Below are positions 36,816 to 50,279 of a stretch of 64,000 bases of DNA, in pieces. The notes under the pieces are model-generated. The model was given only the letters and a program-made list of their open reading frames with translations. It searched no databases and was not told where the DNA came from. Location: NCBI RefSeq assembly GCF_030816935.1, contig NZ_JAUSYO010000001.1:3720001-3784000 (forward strand), read 5' to 3'. Position numbers and translations under genes: made by a program. Source of the DNA: Arthrobacter sp. B3I9. GTDB lineage: Bacteria; Actinomycetota; Actinomycetes; Actinomycetales; Micrococcaceae. Positions within the stretch are counted from its first letter, which is position 1, and each line of letters starts with the position of its first letter.

Positions 36816-38339
36816 ATGCAAGCAGAGGACCGCGCCGACCACGGCGAGGAACAGACCATCGAAGCGGACGGAACAACCCGGGGCGACGGCTCCGAACCCA
36901 CGGCAGCGACAGATTCACCCTACGACTTCATGGTGGTTTCCAACCGCCTTCCCGTGGACCGCTGCTCGCCGGAGGAGCGCGGCTGCGAGGACGGCTGGCG
37001 CCGCTCCCCAGGCGGCCTGGTCACCGCCCTGGCACCCATGATGACAAAGACCGACGGCGCCTGGGTGGGCTGGCACGGTGCCCCCGATGAAACCGTGAAG
37101 CCCTTCAGCCACGGGGGCATCGACCTGGTCCCGGTCCAGCTGAGCACCGAAGACATCGAACTGTTCTACGAGGGCTTCTCGAACTCCACGCTCTGGCCCC
37201 TGTACCACGACGTCGTCGCGCCCCCGGAGTTCCACCGGACCTGGTGGGACTCATACCGGAAGGTCAACCGCAGATTCGCGGACGCCGTCATCAACAATGC
37301 GAGCGACGGCGCCACGGTCTGGGTGCAGGACTACCAGCTCCAGCTCGTCCCCAAGATGCTCCGCGAGGCACGGCCGGACCTGAAAATCGGCTTCTTCAAC
37401 CACATCCCCTTCCCGCCGCCGGAGATCTTTGCCCAGCTGCCGTGGCGGCGGGCGATCATTGACGGGCTGCTCGGGGCCGACCTCATCGGCTTCCAGCGCA
37501 GCAGCGACGCCGGCAACTTCATGCGCTCCGCCCGCCGCTTCCTCGGCGCCAGCGTCAAACAGCAACAGATCCACGTCCGGGGCTCCGACGGTGAGACCAC
37601 CCATATCGCCCGCGCCCAGGCGTTCCCCATCTCGATTGATGTCCGGCAGATCAGCGAGCTGGCGCGGAAACCCGAAATCATCGAGCGAGCCCGCCAGATC
37701 CGCAGCGACCTGGGCGACCCCAAGACGATCCTGCTTGGCGTGGACCGTCTCGACTACACCAAGGGCATCCGGCACCGCCTCAAGGCCTATGAGGAACTGC
37801 TGGCGGACGGCAAGGTCACGGTGGAGGACGCCGCGCTAATCCAGGTGGCGAGCCCCAGCCGGGAACGCGTCGAACAGTACCGGCTGCTGCGCGAGGAGGT
37901 CGAAGGGACGGTCGGCCACATCAACGGCACCTACGACACCATGCAGCACAGTGCCGTGCGCTACCTGCACCACAGCTACCCCATCGAGGAGATGGTGGCG
38001 CTGTACCTGGCAGCGGACGTCATGCTGGTCACCGCGCTCCGGGACGGCATGAACCTCGTGGCCAAGGAATATGTCACGGCCCGCACGAACAACGACGGCG
38101 CCCTCGTCCTCAGCGAGTTCGCCGGCGCCGCGGACCAGCTCAAGCAGGCCCTCCTGATGAACCCGCACGACATCGATGGGCTTAAAGACACGATCATGAG
38201 GGCCGTCAACATGCAACCGGCGGAGGCCGGACGCCGGATGCGCGCCATGCGCAAACAGATCCTGGACCACGACGTCGACCTCTGGTCCTCCGACTTCCTG
38301 AGCGCCCTTAAAGAGAAGGTGATCCGCGATGACTCCTGA
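36816..38339 (+). CDS. otsA: Trehalose-6-phosphate synthase
   Basis: The enzyme (GT20) joins UDP-glucose or another NDP-glucose to glucose-6-phosphate to give trehalose-6-phosphate. The 507-residue chain has an acidic, non-conserved N-terminal 35 residues and then all family motifs: FMVVSNRLPVDR, GGLVTALAP, GWHGAPD, WVQDYQLQLVPKMLR, IGFFNHIPFPPPEIF, GVDRLDYTKGIRHRLKAYEE and TALRDGMNLVAKEYV. GGGGG precedes the ATG. The stop region overlaps the otsB start by 11 bases, so the two are coupled and together make trehalose for osmotic and desiccation protection. Confidence 0.97.
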   Translation: MQAEDRADHGEEQTIEADGTTRGDGSEPTAATDSPYDFMVVSNRLPVDRCSPEERGCEDGWRRSPGGLVTALAPMMTKTDGAWVGWHGAPDETVKPFSHGGIDLVPVQLSTEDIELFYEGFSNSTLWPLYHDVVAPPEFHRTWWDSYRKVNRRFADAVINNASDGATVWVQDYQLQLVPKMLREARPDLKIGFFNHIPFPPPEIFAQLPWRRAIIDGLLGADLIGFQRSSDAGNFMRSARRFLGASVKQQQIHVRGSDGETTHIARAQAFPISIDVRQISELARKPEIIERARQIRSDLGDPKTILLGVDRLDYTKGIRHRLKAYEELLADGKVTVEDAALIQVASPSRERVEQYRLLREEVEGTVGHINGTYDTMQHSAVRYLHHSYPIEEMVALYLAADVMLVTALRDGMNLVAKEYVTARTNNDGALVLSEFAGAADQLKQALLMNPHDIDGLKDTIMRAVNMQPAEAGRRMRAMRKQILDHDVDLWSSDFLSALKEKVIRDDS

Positions 38340-39129
38340 GGCCTCGCCGCTGTCCCTCTCCCCCGCGCTGCTGGAGGCCGTCCGCCGGGTGGCAGCCACG
38401 GACCACCTCCTCATCGCAATGGATTTCGACGGCACCATGGCCCCCCTGGTGGACCACGCGGCGGATTCCCGTTCGCTCCCGCGTTCGGCCGCAGCCTTCA
38501 GCGCCCTGACCGAACTGCCGCGGACGTCGACGGCGCTCATCTCGGGGCGCGCGCTGGACAGCCTCCGTGCCACTGCCTTCCCGCCGGAAAAGACGCTTCT
38601 GATCGGCAGTCACGGGGCGGAAGCGTGGATGGGCCCGGGCTCCTCCCCCCTTGTCCTCGACGAGACGCAGCGGGAAGAGCTGGCCGACATCCGCCGGGTC
38701 CTGGAGGAGATCGTGGACCAGGCGCCGGGCACGCTGCTGGAGGACAAGCCCGCCGGCGTCGTGCTCCACACGAGGCTTGCCGCCGACGACGTCGCCGAGG
38801 ATGCCGTGGGGGCGGCCCGCGCCACGTTGCAGGACCGGCCGGGTGTCTTCCTGAAGGACGGCAACCGCGTCCTGGAAACCGCCGTGGTGCATGCCTCCAA
38901 AGGTGAGGCGGTGGACTTCCTGCGGCAAGCCACGGGTGCCTCGGCCGTGGTCTTCGCCGGTGATGACGTCACTGACGAAGACGCCCTGGGCCGGCTGCTG
39001 CCGGGAGACGTCGGCGTGAAGGTCGGACTGGATTTCACCCAGGCCGAATTCCGCGTCGAGGCGCCGGTGCACGTCGCCGAACTGCTGGAGGCGCTCCTCC
39101 GGGAACGCCGTCGGGCACTGGGCGCCTAA
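38329..39129 (+). CDS. otsB: Trehalose-6-phosphate phosphatase
   Basis: This HAD-family phosphatase (266 residues) removes phosphate from trehalose-6-phosphate. Motif I is AMDFDGTMAPLV with nucleophile Asp32 and acid/base Asp34; motif II is ALISGRAL; HGAEAW follows; and motif IV is VVFAGDDVTDEDAL. The GTAASHG-type cap region is normal. The gene overlaps otsA by 11 bases, as in many otsAB operons. Confidence 0.96.
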   Translation: MTPEASPLSLSPALLEAVRRVAATDHLLIAMDFDGTMAPLVDHAADSRSLPRSAAAFSALTELPRTSTALISGRALDSLRATAFPPEKTLLIGSHGAEAWMGPGSSPLVLDETQREELADIRRVLEEIVDQAPGTLLEDKPAGVVLHTRLAADDVAEDAVGAARATLQDRPGVFLKDGNRVLETAVVHASKGEAVDFLRQATGASAVVFAGDDVTDEDALGRLLPGDVGVKVGLDFTQAEFRVEAPVHVAELLEALLRERRRALGA

Positions 39130-39169
39130 CGGGGCCGTAAGCCGGATCACGCGTGACATTCGTAACGTT

Positions 39170-39270
39170 TTGGCCCATTTGCTAGAAATCTGACATACTC
39201 TAGGTGTGATGTTGCGCACAAGAACCGTGCGGCGTCGCTGGATACTCCTCGGCCTCGGCCGGGGAGTATG
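39170..39270 (+). promoter_or_regulatory. Promoter and structured leader of the sugar ABC ATPase gene
   Basis: A weak promoter-like pair TTGGCC (39170-39175) and CATACT (39194-39199) is spaced by 18 bases. Downstream, ATACTCCTCGGCC (39242-39254) and GGCCGGGGAGTAT (39257-39269) form a 13-bp stem with one G-U pair and a very tight loop, about 100 bases before the GTG start. This may be a leader hairpin, either a stabiliser or an attenuator. No T-run follows, so it is not an obvious terminator of otsB, although it could act as one. Confidence 0.4.
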
Positions 39271-39367
39271 CGCATGAGCGGAACCACAACTGAATCAACA
39301 ACTGCATAAAAAGACCATTCACTACGGATCGTCCGGCACGTACCTGCCGGTGAAGGGATTGATAACT

Positions 39368-40450
<1,083 letters not shown>

Positions 40451-40451
40451 C

Positions 40452-40586
40452 CCCACGGGCACCCTAGCCTCGCTCCGCTTCGGCCAGGGAACCCTGCCCG
40501 CGTGGGCCCACCCACCGGCACCCTAGCCTCGCTCCGCTTCGGCCAGGGAACCCTACCCGCGTGGGCCCACCCACGGGCACCCTAGC
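40452..40586. repeat. 59-bp tandem repeat, about 2.3 copies
   Basis: The unit starting CCCACGGGCACCCTAGCC begins at 40452, 40511 and 40570, an exact period of 59 bases. Copies 1 and 2 differ at two bases; the third is cut off after GGCACCCTAGC at 40586. Within each unit CCCTAGCC and GGCCAGGG can pair around TCGCTCCGCTTC, so each copy can form a hairpin. The array lies between the sugar ATPase gene and its terminator. Confidence 0.9.
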
Positions 40587-40594
40587 TTGAGATC

Positions 40595-40634
40595 GACGGC
40601 GGTCCTCCTCACCGGAGGGCCGCCGTCCGCCTTT
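40595..40634 (+). terminator. Terminator downstream of the sugar ABC ATPase
   Basis: GACGGCGGTCCTCC (40595-40608) and GGAGGGCCGCCGTC (40614-40627) form a 14-bp stem with one G-U pair and a TCACC loop, followed by CGCCTTT. Confidence 0.8.
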
Positions 40635-40693
40635 AACCGGCAGACCTGGCCCGATCGTTAGGGCCATTGCCCCGAGTACGGAAGAATTGGCAC

Positions 40694-42112
40694 ATGACCG
40701 AGGAAAGCAACGCCCAGTGGCACGACGAACCCACCGACTACGGTCAGATCGGAAAGCTGCCCCGATTTGAAGCCGCCAGCGCCAACGACGCCAAGAGCAC
40801 TGCGACTTCCAGTTCCCTGAGCATCACCGCGGCCGCCGCCGAGCCCGAACTGCTTGACCTGCCCTGGCACGTGGCGCTTGAGGACTGGCCCGCGGAATAC
40901 CTCGCTGCACTCCCCCGCGGCATCTCCCGGCACATCGTGCGGTTCGCCCATTTCGGCGGTTCTGTCATCGCCATCAAGGAGACCTCAGAGCACGTCGCGC
41001 GCCACGAGTACCACATGCTGCGCAAGCTGGCCCGGCTCGATGTCCCCTGCGTGGAGCCGGTGGCGGTCATCACCGGGCGCACCACGCCGGACGGCCGCCC
41101 GCTCAACCCCGTCCTCGTCACGCGGCACCTGAAGTTCTCCATGCCCTACCGTGCGCTCTTCTCCCAGATGCTGCGCAAGGACACCCTCACCCGCCTCATC
41201 GATGCCCAGGCCCTCCTGATGGTCCGGCTGCACCTGATCGGCTTTTACTGGGGCGACGTCTCGCTTTCCAACACCCTGTTCCGCCGTGACGCGGGCGCGT
41301 TCGCCGCGTACCTGGTGGACGCGGAGACCGGTGAGCTCTATCCGGACCTTTCCACCGGGCAGCGCGAATACGACCTCGAGATAGCGCGCGTCAACATCGC
41401 CGGCGAACTGATGGACTTGCTCGACGGCGGCCTGATCGAGGAAAAGGTGGATCCCGTGGCCACCAGCGAACTCATCATGGACAGCTACCGCCGGCTCTGG
41501 ACGGAGCTGACCGAGAAGGAATCCTTTGAGATCGGCGAGCGTTGGCGCGTGGCTGCTCGCATCCGGCGGCTCAACGAGCTCGGGTTCGACGTCGGCGAAT
41601 ATGCCATTAAGACCACGCAGAACGGCTCCACCATCCAGCTCCAGCCCAAGGTGGTGGATGCCGGGCACCACCAGCGCCGGCTGCTGCGCCTGACGGGACT
41701 GGATGCCCAGGAAAACCAGGCACGCCGCCTGCTGAATGACATGGACTCGTTCCGTGCGGACAACAACCCGGACATGGACGAGGAATACAGCGCCCACCTT
41801 TGGGTCAGCCAGATCTTCGAGCCGATTGTCCGCGCCATCCCCCGGGACCTCTCCGGCAAGCTCGAACCGGCCGAGGCCGTGCACGAGATCCTTGAGCACC
41901 GCTGGTACATGTCCGAGAAGGAGAACCGGCACATTCCGCTGGCTGAAGCGGTGCAGTCTTACATCGACTCCGAGCTGCGCCACCGCCGCGACGAGGCCGC
42001 CATCATGCTCAACCCGGACACCGAGCTTCTGAAGATCCTGGCGGTGGAAAGCGAAGAGTCCCGCTACGGCGCCGACGAATCCGTCGAGGAATACCCCGAC
42101 TCCGACGACTAG
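40694..42112 (+). CDS. DUF4032 protein with kinase-like N-terminal half
   Basis: The 472-residue protein is of the actinobacterial DUF4032 family. Its N-terminal half resembles the lipopolysaccharide-kinase/InaA branch of the protein-kinase fold: VIAIKETSEHVARHEYHMLR supplies a candidate ATP-contact Lys and Glu, VTRHLKFSMPYR is hinge-like, and FYWGDVSLSNTLFRRDA followed by YLVDAETGE mimics the catalytic loop and metal-binding Asp. The C-terminal half (about 265-472) is helical and typical of DUF4032 alone. There is no signal peptide. The ATG at 40694 has GGAAG upstream. It is preceded by a terminator and convergent with glcD, so it is a single gene. Substrate and function are unknown. Confidence 0.88.
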   Translation: MTEESNAQWHDEPTDYGQIGKLPRFEAASANDAKSTATSSSLSITAAAAEPELLDLPWHVALEDWPAEYLAALPRGISRHIVRFAHFGGSVIAIKETSEHVARHEYHMLRKLARLDVPCVEPVAVITGRTTPDGRPLNPVLVTRHLKFSMPYRALFSQMLRKDTLTRLIDAQALLMVRLHLIGFYWGDVSLSNTLFRRDAGAFAAYLVDAETGELYPDLSTGQREYDLEIARVNIAGELMDLLDGGLIEEKVDPVATSELIMDSYRRLWTELTEKESFEIGERWRVAARIRRLNELGFDVGEYAIKTTQNGSTIQLQPKVVDAGHHQRRLLRLTGLDAQENQARRLLNDMDSFRADNNPDMDEEYSAHLWVSQIFEPIVRAIPRDLSGKLEPAEAVHEILEHRWYMSEKENRHIPLAEAVQSYIDSELRHRRDEAAIMLNPDTELLKILAVESEESRYGADESVEEYPDSDD

Positions 42113-42127
42113 GGGCTCCCCGCAACA

Positions 42128-42189
42128 CAACTGGCTGGCAGTTAACGCCGTTCTCAGAGCTCAGAATGACGTTAAGTGTTAGCCAGTTG
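42128..42189. terminator. 62-bp imperfect palindrome between convergent genes
   Basis: CAACTGGCT (42128-42136) and AGCCAGTTG (42181-42189) are the outer arms of a long interrupted palindrome; inner blocks GTTAACG/CGTTAA and TTCT/AGAA also pair, and the centre is GAGCTC. It stands between the convergent DUF4032 and FAD-oxidase genes, where a two-way terminator is expected. It could also be a copy of a dispersed palindromic repeat. Confidence 0.6.
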
Positions 42190-42212
42190 GGTGAGACGGG
42201 AAGCGGGGCGCT

Positions 42213-43580
42213 CTAGATGGCCTTGCCGGGGTTCAGGATGCCTGCGGGGTCGAACAGCTCCTTGATCCGGCGCTGCAGTTCGCGCACCGGCTCCTTCTGC
42301 TCGAGTCCAAGCCAGCGCAGCTTGTACTGGCCGATACCGTGCTCGCCGGTGATGGTGCCGCCCATCGCAAGGGCAATAGTGACGGACTTGTCCAGGGCCG
42401 CACCAAGGCGTTCCAACGCGTCGGAGTCGACCGAGCTATCCGGCCGGTCCACCCAGAAGGTGGGGTGCAGGTTGCCGTCGCCCGCGTGCGCGACCACCTT
42501 CAGGTGGACCCCGTACGTCACGGCCATGGCCTCCAACTCGGCCACGTAGTCCACCAGACGGGAACGGGGCACGGCAACGTCCTCACCCACCCGGTATTCG
42601 TCCTCGTCCCCGACTCCACGGCTGCTGCGGCGGAGCTCCACAAGTTCCTCGGCCTCGGCGTTCGCCTCCATGGTCACCACGGCCCCGCCGGCCACGAGCA
42701 GGGGTCGTATGGCTGCCGCCTCGGCGTCCGCCCCGAAACCGTCTGTCTGGATGAGCAGCAACGCTGCCCCGCGCGCGGCGAGGTCTGAGCCGTGCACCGC
42801 GTCCAAGTGGGCAAGGGAGCCGCCGTCGAGCAGTTCCATGATGGCCGGCTGCACCCGCGCCCGGCCGACGGCGAGAACGCCTGCTGCCGCGCTGCGGAAG
42901 TCGGGGTAGAAGGCAGCAATCGTGTGCACCTCGGGCGGCAGGTACTTCAGCCGGACCGTAACGCCGACGACGATGCCCAAGGTCCCCTCGGAGCCCACGA
43001 ACAGCCCGGTGAGGTCGTAGCCGGCGACGCCCTTAAAGGTCTGGTGGCCTGTGTGGATGAGCGACCCGTCTGCGAGGACAACGCCGAGGGCCAGGACGGA
43101 ATCGCGCGTTACGCCGTATTTCGCGCAGCGCAGCCCGCCGGCATTGGTGGCCACGTTCCCGCCGATGGTGGATCTCTTGTAACTTGCCGGGTCCGGGGCA
43201 TACATCAGGCCGTGCGGTGCGGCGGCGGCGTTAAGGTCCGCGTTGACGACGCCGGGCTCGACGACGGCCGTCTCGTCGTCCGGGTTGAGGTCCAGGATGC
43301 GGTTCATGCGCTCCAGGCTGAGCACGATGCTGCCCTGGCTGGCATGAGCGCCGCCCGACACTCCTGTGCCTGCTCCGCGGGCCACCAGGGGGACGCCACG
43401 TGCCGCGCAGGCACGGACGGTCGCCTGCACGTCTTCCACGGATTCGGCGAAGACCACTGCCAGGGGCAGCTGGTAGTCCAGCACCGGGGCTTCGTCGACT
43501 GCGTAAGCCGCCAGCGTCGGCTCGTCAAGCAGGACCTTTGTCGGTCCCAGGGCAGAGGTGAGCTCGCCAGTGATGCTCAT
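42213..43580 (-). CDS. FAD-linked 2-hydroxy acid oxidase (GlcD-like)
   Basis: The 455-residue protein is a PCMH/VAO-fold flavoprotein of the GlcD (glycolate oxidase)/D-lactate dehydrogenase group, which oxidises 2-hydroxy acids to keto acids. The FAD-binding part has VPLVARGAGTGVSGGAHAS, YAPDPASYKRSTIGGNVATN and AGGLRCAKYGVTRDSVLALG; the C-terminal half has HLKVVAHAGDGNLHPTFWV and GTITGEHGIGQYKLRWLG. GlcE and GlcF partners are not adjacent, so it may be a single-chain dehydrogenase. Glycolate, D-lactate or D-2-hydroxyglutarate are all possible substrates. Confidence 0.92.
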   Translation of the reverse strand: MSITGELTSALGPTKVLLDEPTLAAYAVDEAPVLDYQLPLAVVFAESVEDVQATVRACAARGVPLVARGAGTGVSGGAHASQGSIVLSLERMNRILDLNPDDETAVVEPGVVNADLNAAAAPHGLMYAPDPASYKRSTIGGNVATNAGGLRCAKYGVTRDSVLALGVVLADGSLIHTGHQTFKGVAGYDLTGLFVGSEGTLGIVVGVTVRLKYLPPEVHTIAAFYPDFRSAAAGVLAVGRARVQPAIMELLDGGSLAHLDAVHGSDLAARGAALLLIQTDGFGADAEAAAIRPLLVAGGAVVTMEANAEAEELVELRRSSRGVGDEDEYRVGEDVAVPRSRLVDYVAELEAMAVTYGVHLKVVAHAGDGNLHPTFWVDRPDSSVDSDALERLGAALDKSVTIALAMGGTITGEHGIGQYKLRWLGLEQKEPVRELQRRIKELFDPAGILNPGKAI

Positions 43581-43672
43581 TCAATCTCCAGTTCTTCGAA
43601 TTCGGCCTTCAGTCTAAACCGGAAAGGCCCTTCCTCAGGGATGCGCCGGTACTCATTTCCACGAACCCAGGC

Positions 43673-44179
43673 TCAGCTGTCAGCGCCGCCCATGAACCGC
43701 AGGAACCGCTGCAGCACGCCCGGCCAGCCTGCTTCATATTCCGCTCGGGCGGCTACGGGGTCCTCCGCCCCTTCCCAACCGCTGTGCACCAGCCGGAGCT
43801 CGGTGCCGGCGTCCATCGCACGGAACGCCACCCGGAGTTCCGTGGACCAGACGGCCGAGGTGCCGGGGTGCCAGCTGGCGTGGAAGGATAGCGGCGGCTG
43901 CCAGTCGTCAATGGAACCCCAGATGGAGGTCCTGCCATCGTCTGCGGTCTCCAGAATCAGGTTCTCTTCGAACTCTACGTAGGAGCCGGCGCCGAAGACG
44001 CTGTGGTCCTCGAGCGGCCACCAGAGATGCGTATGCTCGGTGAAGCCGACGAAAGTGCGGGCGACGGCGCCCGGCACAACGATCGTGTAGACGAGGGGCT
44101 CGAGGCCGTCTCCGACGGCGGGCTCCGGGCTTTCCGGCGGATCGGCAGGAGCGTGGCTAAAGAGGTTGTCCATGGGCAT
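43673..44179 (-). CDS. SRPBCC (AHSA1/START-like) domain protein
   Basis: The 168-residue protein has an extended N-terminus of about 28 residues followed by an AHSA1-like fold: LVYTIVVPGAVARTFVGFTE, LWWPLEDHSVFGAGSYVEFE, ADDGRTSIWGSIDDWQPPL, TELRVAFRAMDAGTELRLVH and a final helix GWPGVLQRFLRFMGG. Such domains bind hydrophobic ligands; none can be named. ATGs at 44179 and 44173 are both possible starts. It lies upstream of the FAD-oxidase on the same strand, 92 bases apart. Confidence 0.85.
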   Translation of the reverse strand: MPMDNLFSHAPADPPESPEPAVGDGLEPLVYTIVVPGAVARTFVGFTEHTHLWWPLEDHSVFGAGSYVEFEENLILETADDGRTSIWGSIDDWQPPLSFHASWHPGTSAVWSTELRVAFRAMDAGTELRLVHSGWEGAEDPVAARAEYEAGWPGVLQRFLRFMGGADS

Positions 44180-44228
44180 TTACTCTACCCGCGGGACCCC
44201 CTGCCCTCCTTTTGGCGCTTAAATGCGG

Positions 44229-44260
44229 GAGAGCCTCCGACCTGGTGGTTGGAGGCTCTC
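44229..44260 (-). terminator. rrn operon terminator
   Basis: GAGAGCCTCC (44229-44238) and GGAGGCTCTC (44251-44260) form a perfect 10-bp stem that extends inward by GACC/GGTT to about 14 bp around TGGT. It lies 17 bases after the 5S rRNA 3' end. Confidence 0.88.
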
Positions 44261-44277
44261 GACCGTGTTAATTTATG

Positions 44278-44394
44278 TCCGGCGGTGACCTACTCTCCCA
44301 CACCCTCCCGGGTGCAGTACCATCGGCGCTGTGGGTCTTAGCTTCCGGGTTCGGGATGGGACCGGGCGTTTCCCCCACGCTATGACCGCCGTAA
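44278..44394 (-). rRNA. rrf: 5S ribosomal RNA
   Basis: The minus strand reads TTACGGCGGTCATAGCGTGG at the 5' end, contains the conserved CGCCCGGTCCCATCCCGAAC and GATGGTACTGC, and ends with GTAGGTCACCGCCGG. Terminal halves pair (ACGGCGGT/ACCGCCGG). Length is about 117 bases. Ends are estimated within a few bases. Confidence 0.95.
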
Positions 44395-44621
44395 CCCTGT
44401 TACCCGCCCCCCAGGCCTGGGCCGAGGGTGGGAAGTGTGTGTGGTTACAACTTGTGCTCCTGCCGGTGAGGGCAGGGGTGGTGTTGTTATTCAGTTGTTC
44501 GGTTCTCAAGCAACGGGTTTGTTGGTTGGGAACCACATAGTGGACGCAAGCAGTCTTGTTTCTTTTTACCACCCCGTGGTGCAAACGTCTTTTGAAGTGC
44601 CGTTTGCGGGGGTGGTGTGTG
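44395..44621 (-). other. 23S-5S spacer with the 3' arm of the 23S processing stem
   Basis: This 227-base transcribed spacer has no tRNA. It contains, on the minus strand, GCTTGCGTCCACTATGTGGT (within 44528-44553), complementary to an element in the 16S-23S spacer. The two would pair to enclose the 23S rRNA for RNase III-type cleavage. Confidence 0.7.
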
Positions 44622-49828
<5,207 letters not shown>

Positions 49829-50064
49829 AAAAACAGACACAACCAACAACCCCCGGGAAAACGGGAGCCATCGGCTGCACAAAATTTGAAACCAGCTGTA
49901 AAAACCAGACCACACCACGGGGTGGCATAATCCGGCAAAACAACCAATCCATTACAATAAATTGGTATCAACAAACTTGGCACACTATTGAGTTCTCAAA
50001 CAACAGACACACCCGGCACCACCACAACCATCACAGTCGCGGATCGCTCCGGAGCAACTTTTCA
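49829..50064 (-). other. rrn leader with boxA-like element and 5' arm of the 16S stem
   Basis: The transcribed leader contains, on the minus strand, GTTTGAGAACTCAATAGTGT at about 50001-49982 followed by GCCAAG, a boxA-like antitermination region common in actinobacterial rrn leaders. Its part GAACTCAATAGTGTGCCAAG pairs with the spacer at 48069-48088. No gene lies here. Confidence 0.65.
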
Positions 50065-50093
50065 AACTTACCCGACCGCTTCACCCTAGTCAA
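50065..50093 (-). promoter_or_regulatory. rrn promoter P2
   Basis: On the minus strand TTGACT (50093-50088) and TAAGTT (50070-50065) are separated by exactly 17 bases. Transcription would start near 50058, about 230 bases upstream of 16S. Confidence 0.75.
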
Positions 50094-50169
50094 ATCGGCG
50101 GTCCGACTCATTGCCGTTGGCATCTGGGTCGCGGTGGCCGATCAACTCCGGGGAGCAGCGCGGAAATAA

Positions 50170-50198
50170 ACTGTACCACCACTTTCGCGGCGTGACAA
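50170..50198 (-). promoter_or_regulatory. rrn promoter P1
   Basis: On the minus strand TTGTCA (50198-50193) and TACAGT (50175-50170) are separated by exactly 17 bases. It lies 105 bases upstream of the second promoter, so the rrn operon has tandem promoters just after the glgB terminator. Confidence 0.7.
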
Positions 50199-50225
50199 AG
50201 CGGCCCCTCAGACGGTCCTGCCCGG

Positions 50226-50272
50226 GACGGTGAAAAGCCCGGAACCACGGGGGTTCCGGGCCTTTCACCGTC
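50226..50272 (-). terminator. Terminator downstream of mak-glgB
   Basis: Two 21-base arms (50226-50246, starting GACGGTGAAAAGCCCGG, and 50252-50272, ending TTTCACCGTC) pair with one mismatch around a short loop, 8 bases after the stop codon. The A/T-rich inner part gives TTTT near the end of the stem on the transcript. Confidence 0.85.
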
Positions 50273-50279
50273 GCTGCCG

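Noticed and set aside
40452..40586. CRISPR-like array
   Set aside because: The repeats are directly abutting 59-base copies without unique spacers and only 2.3 units long.
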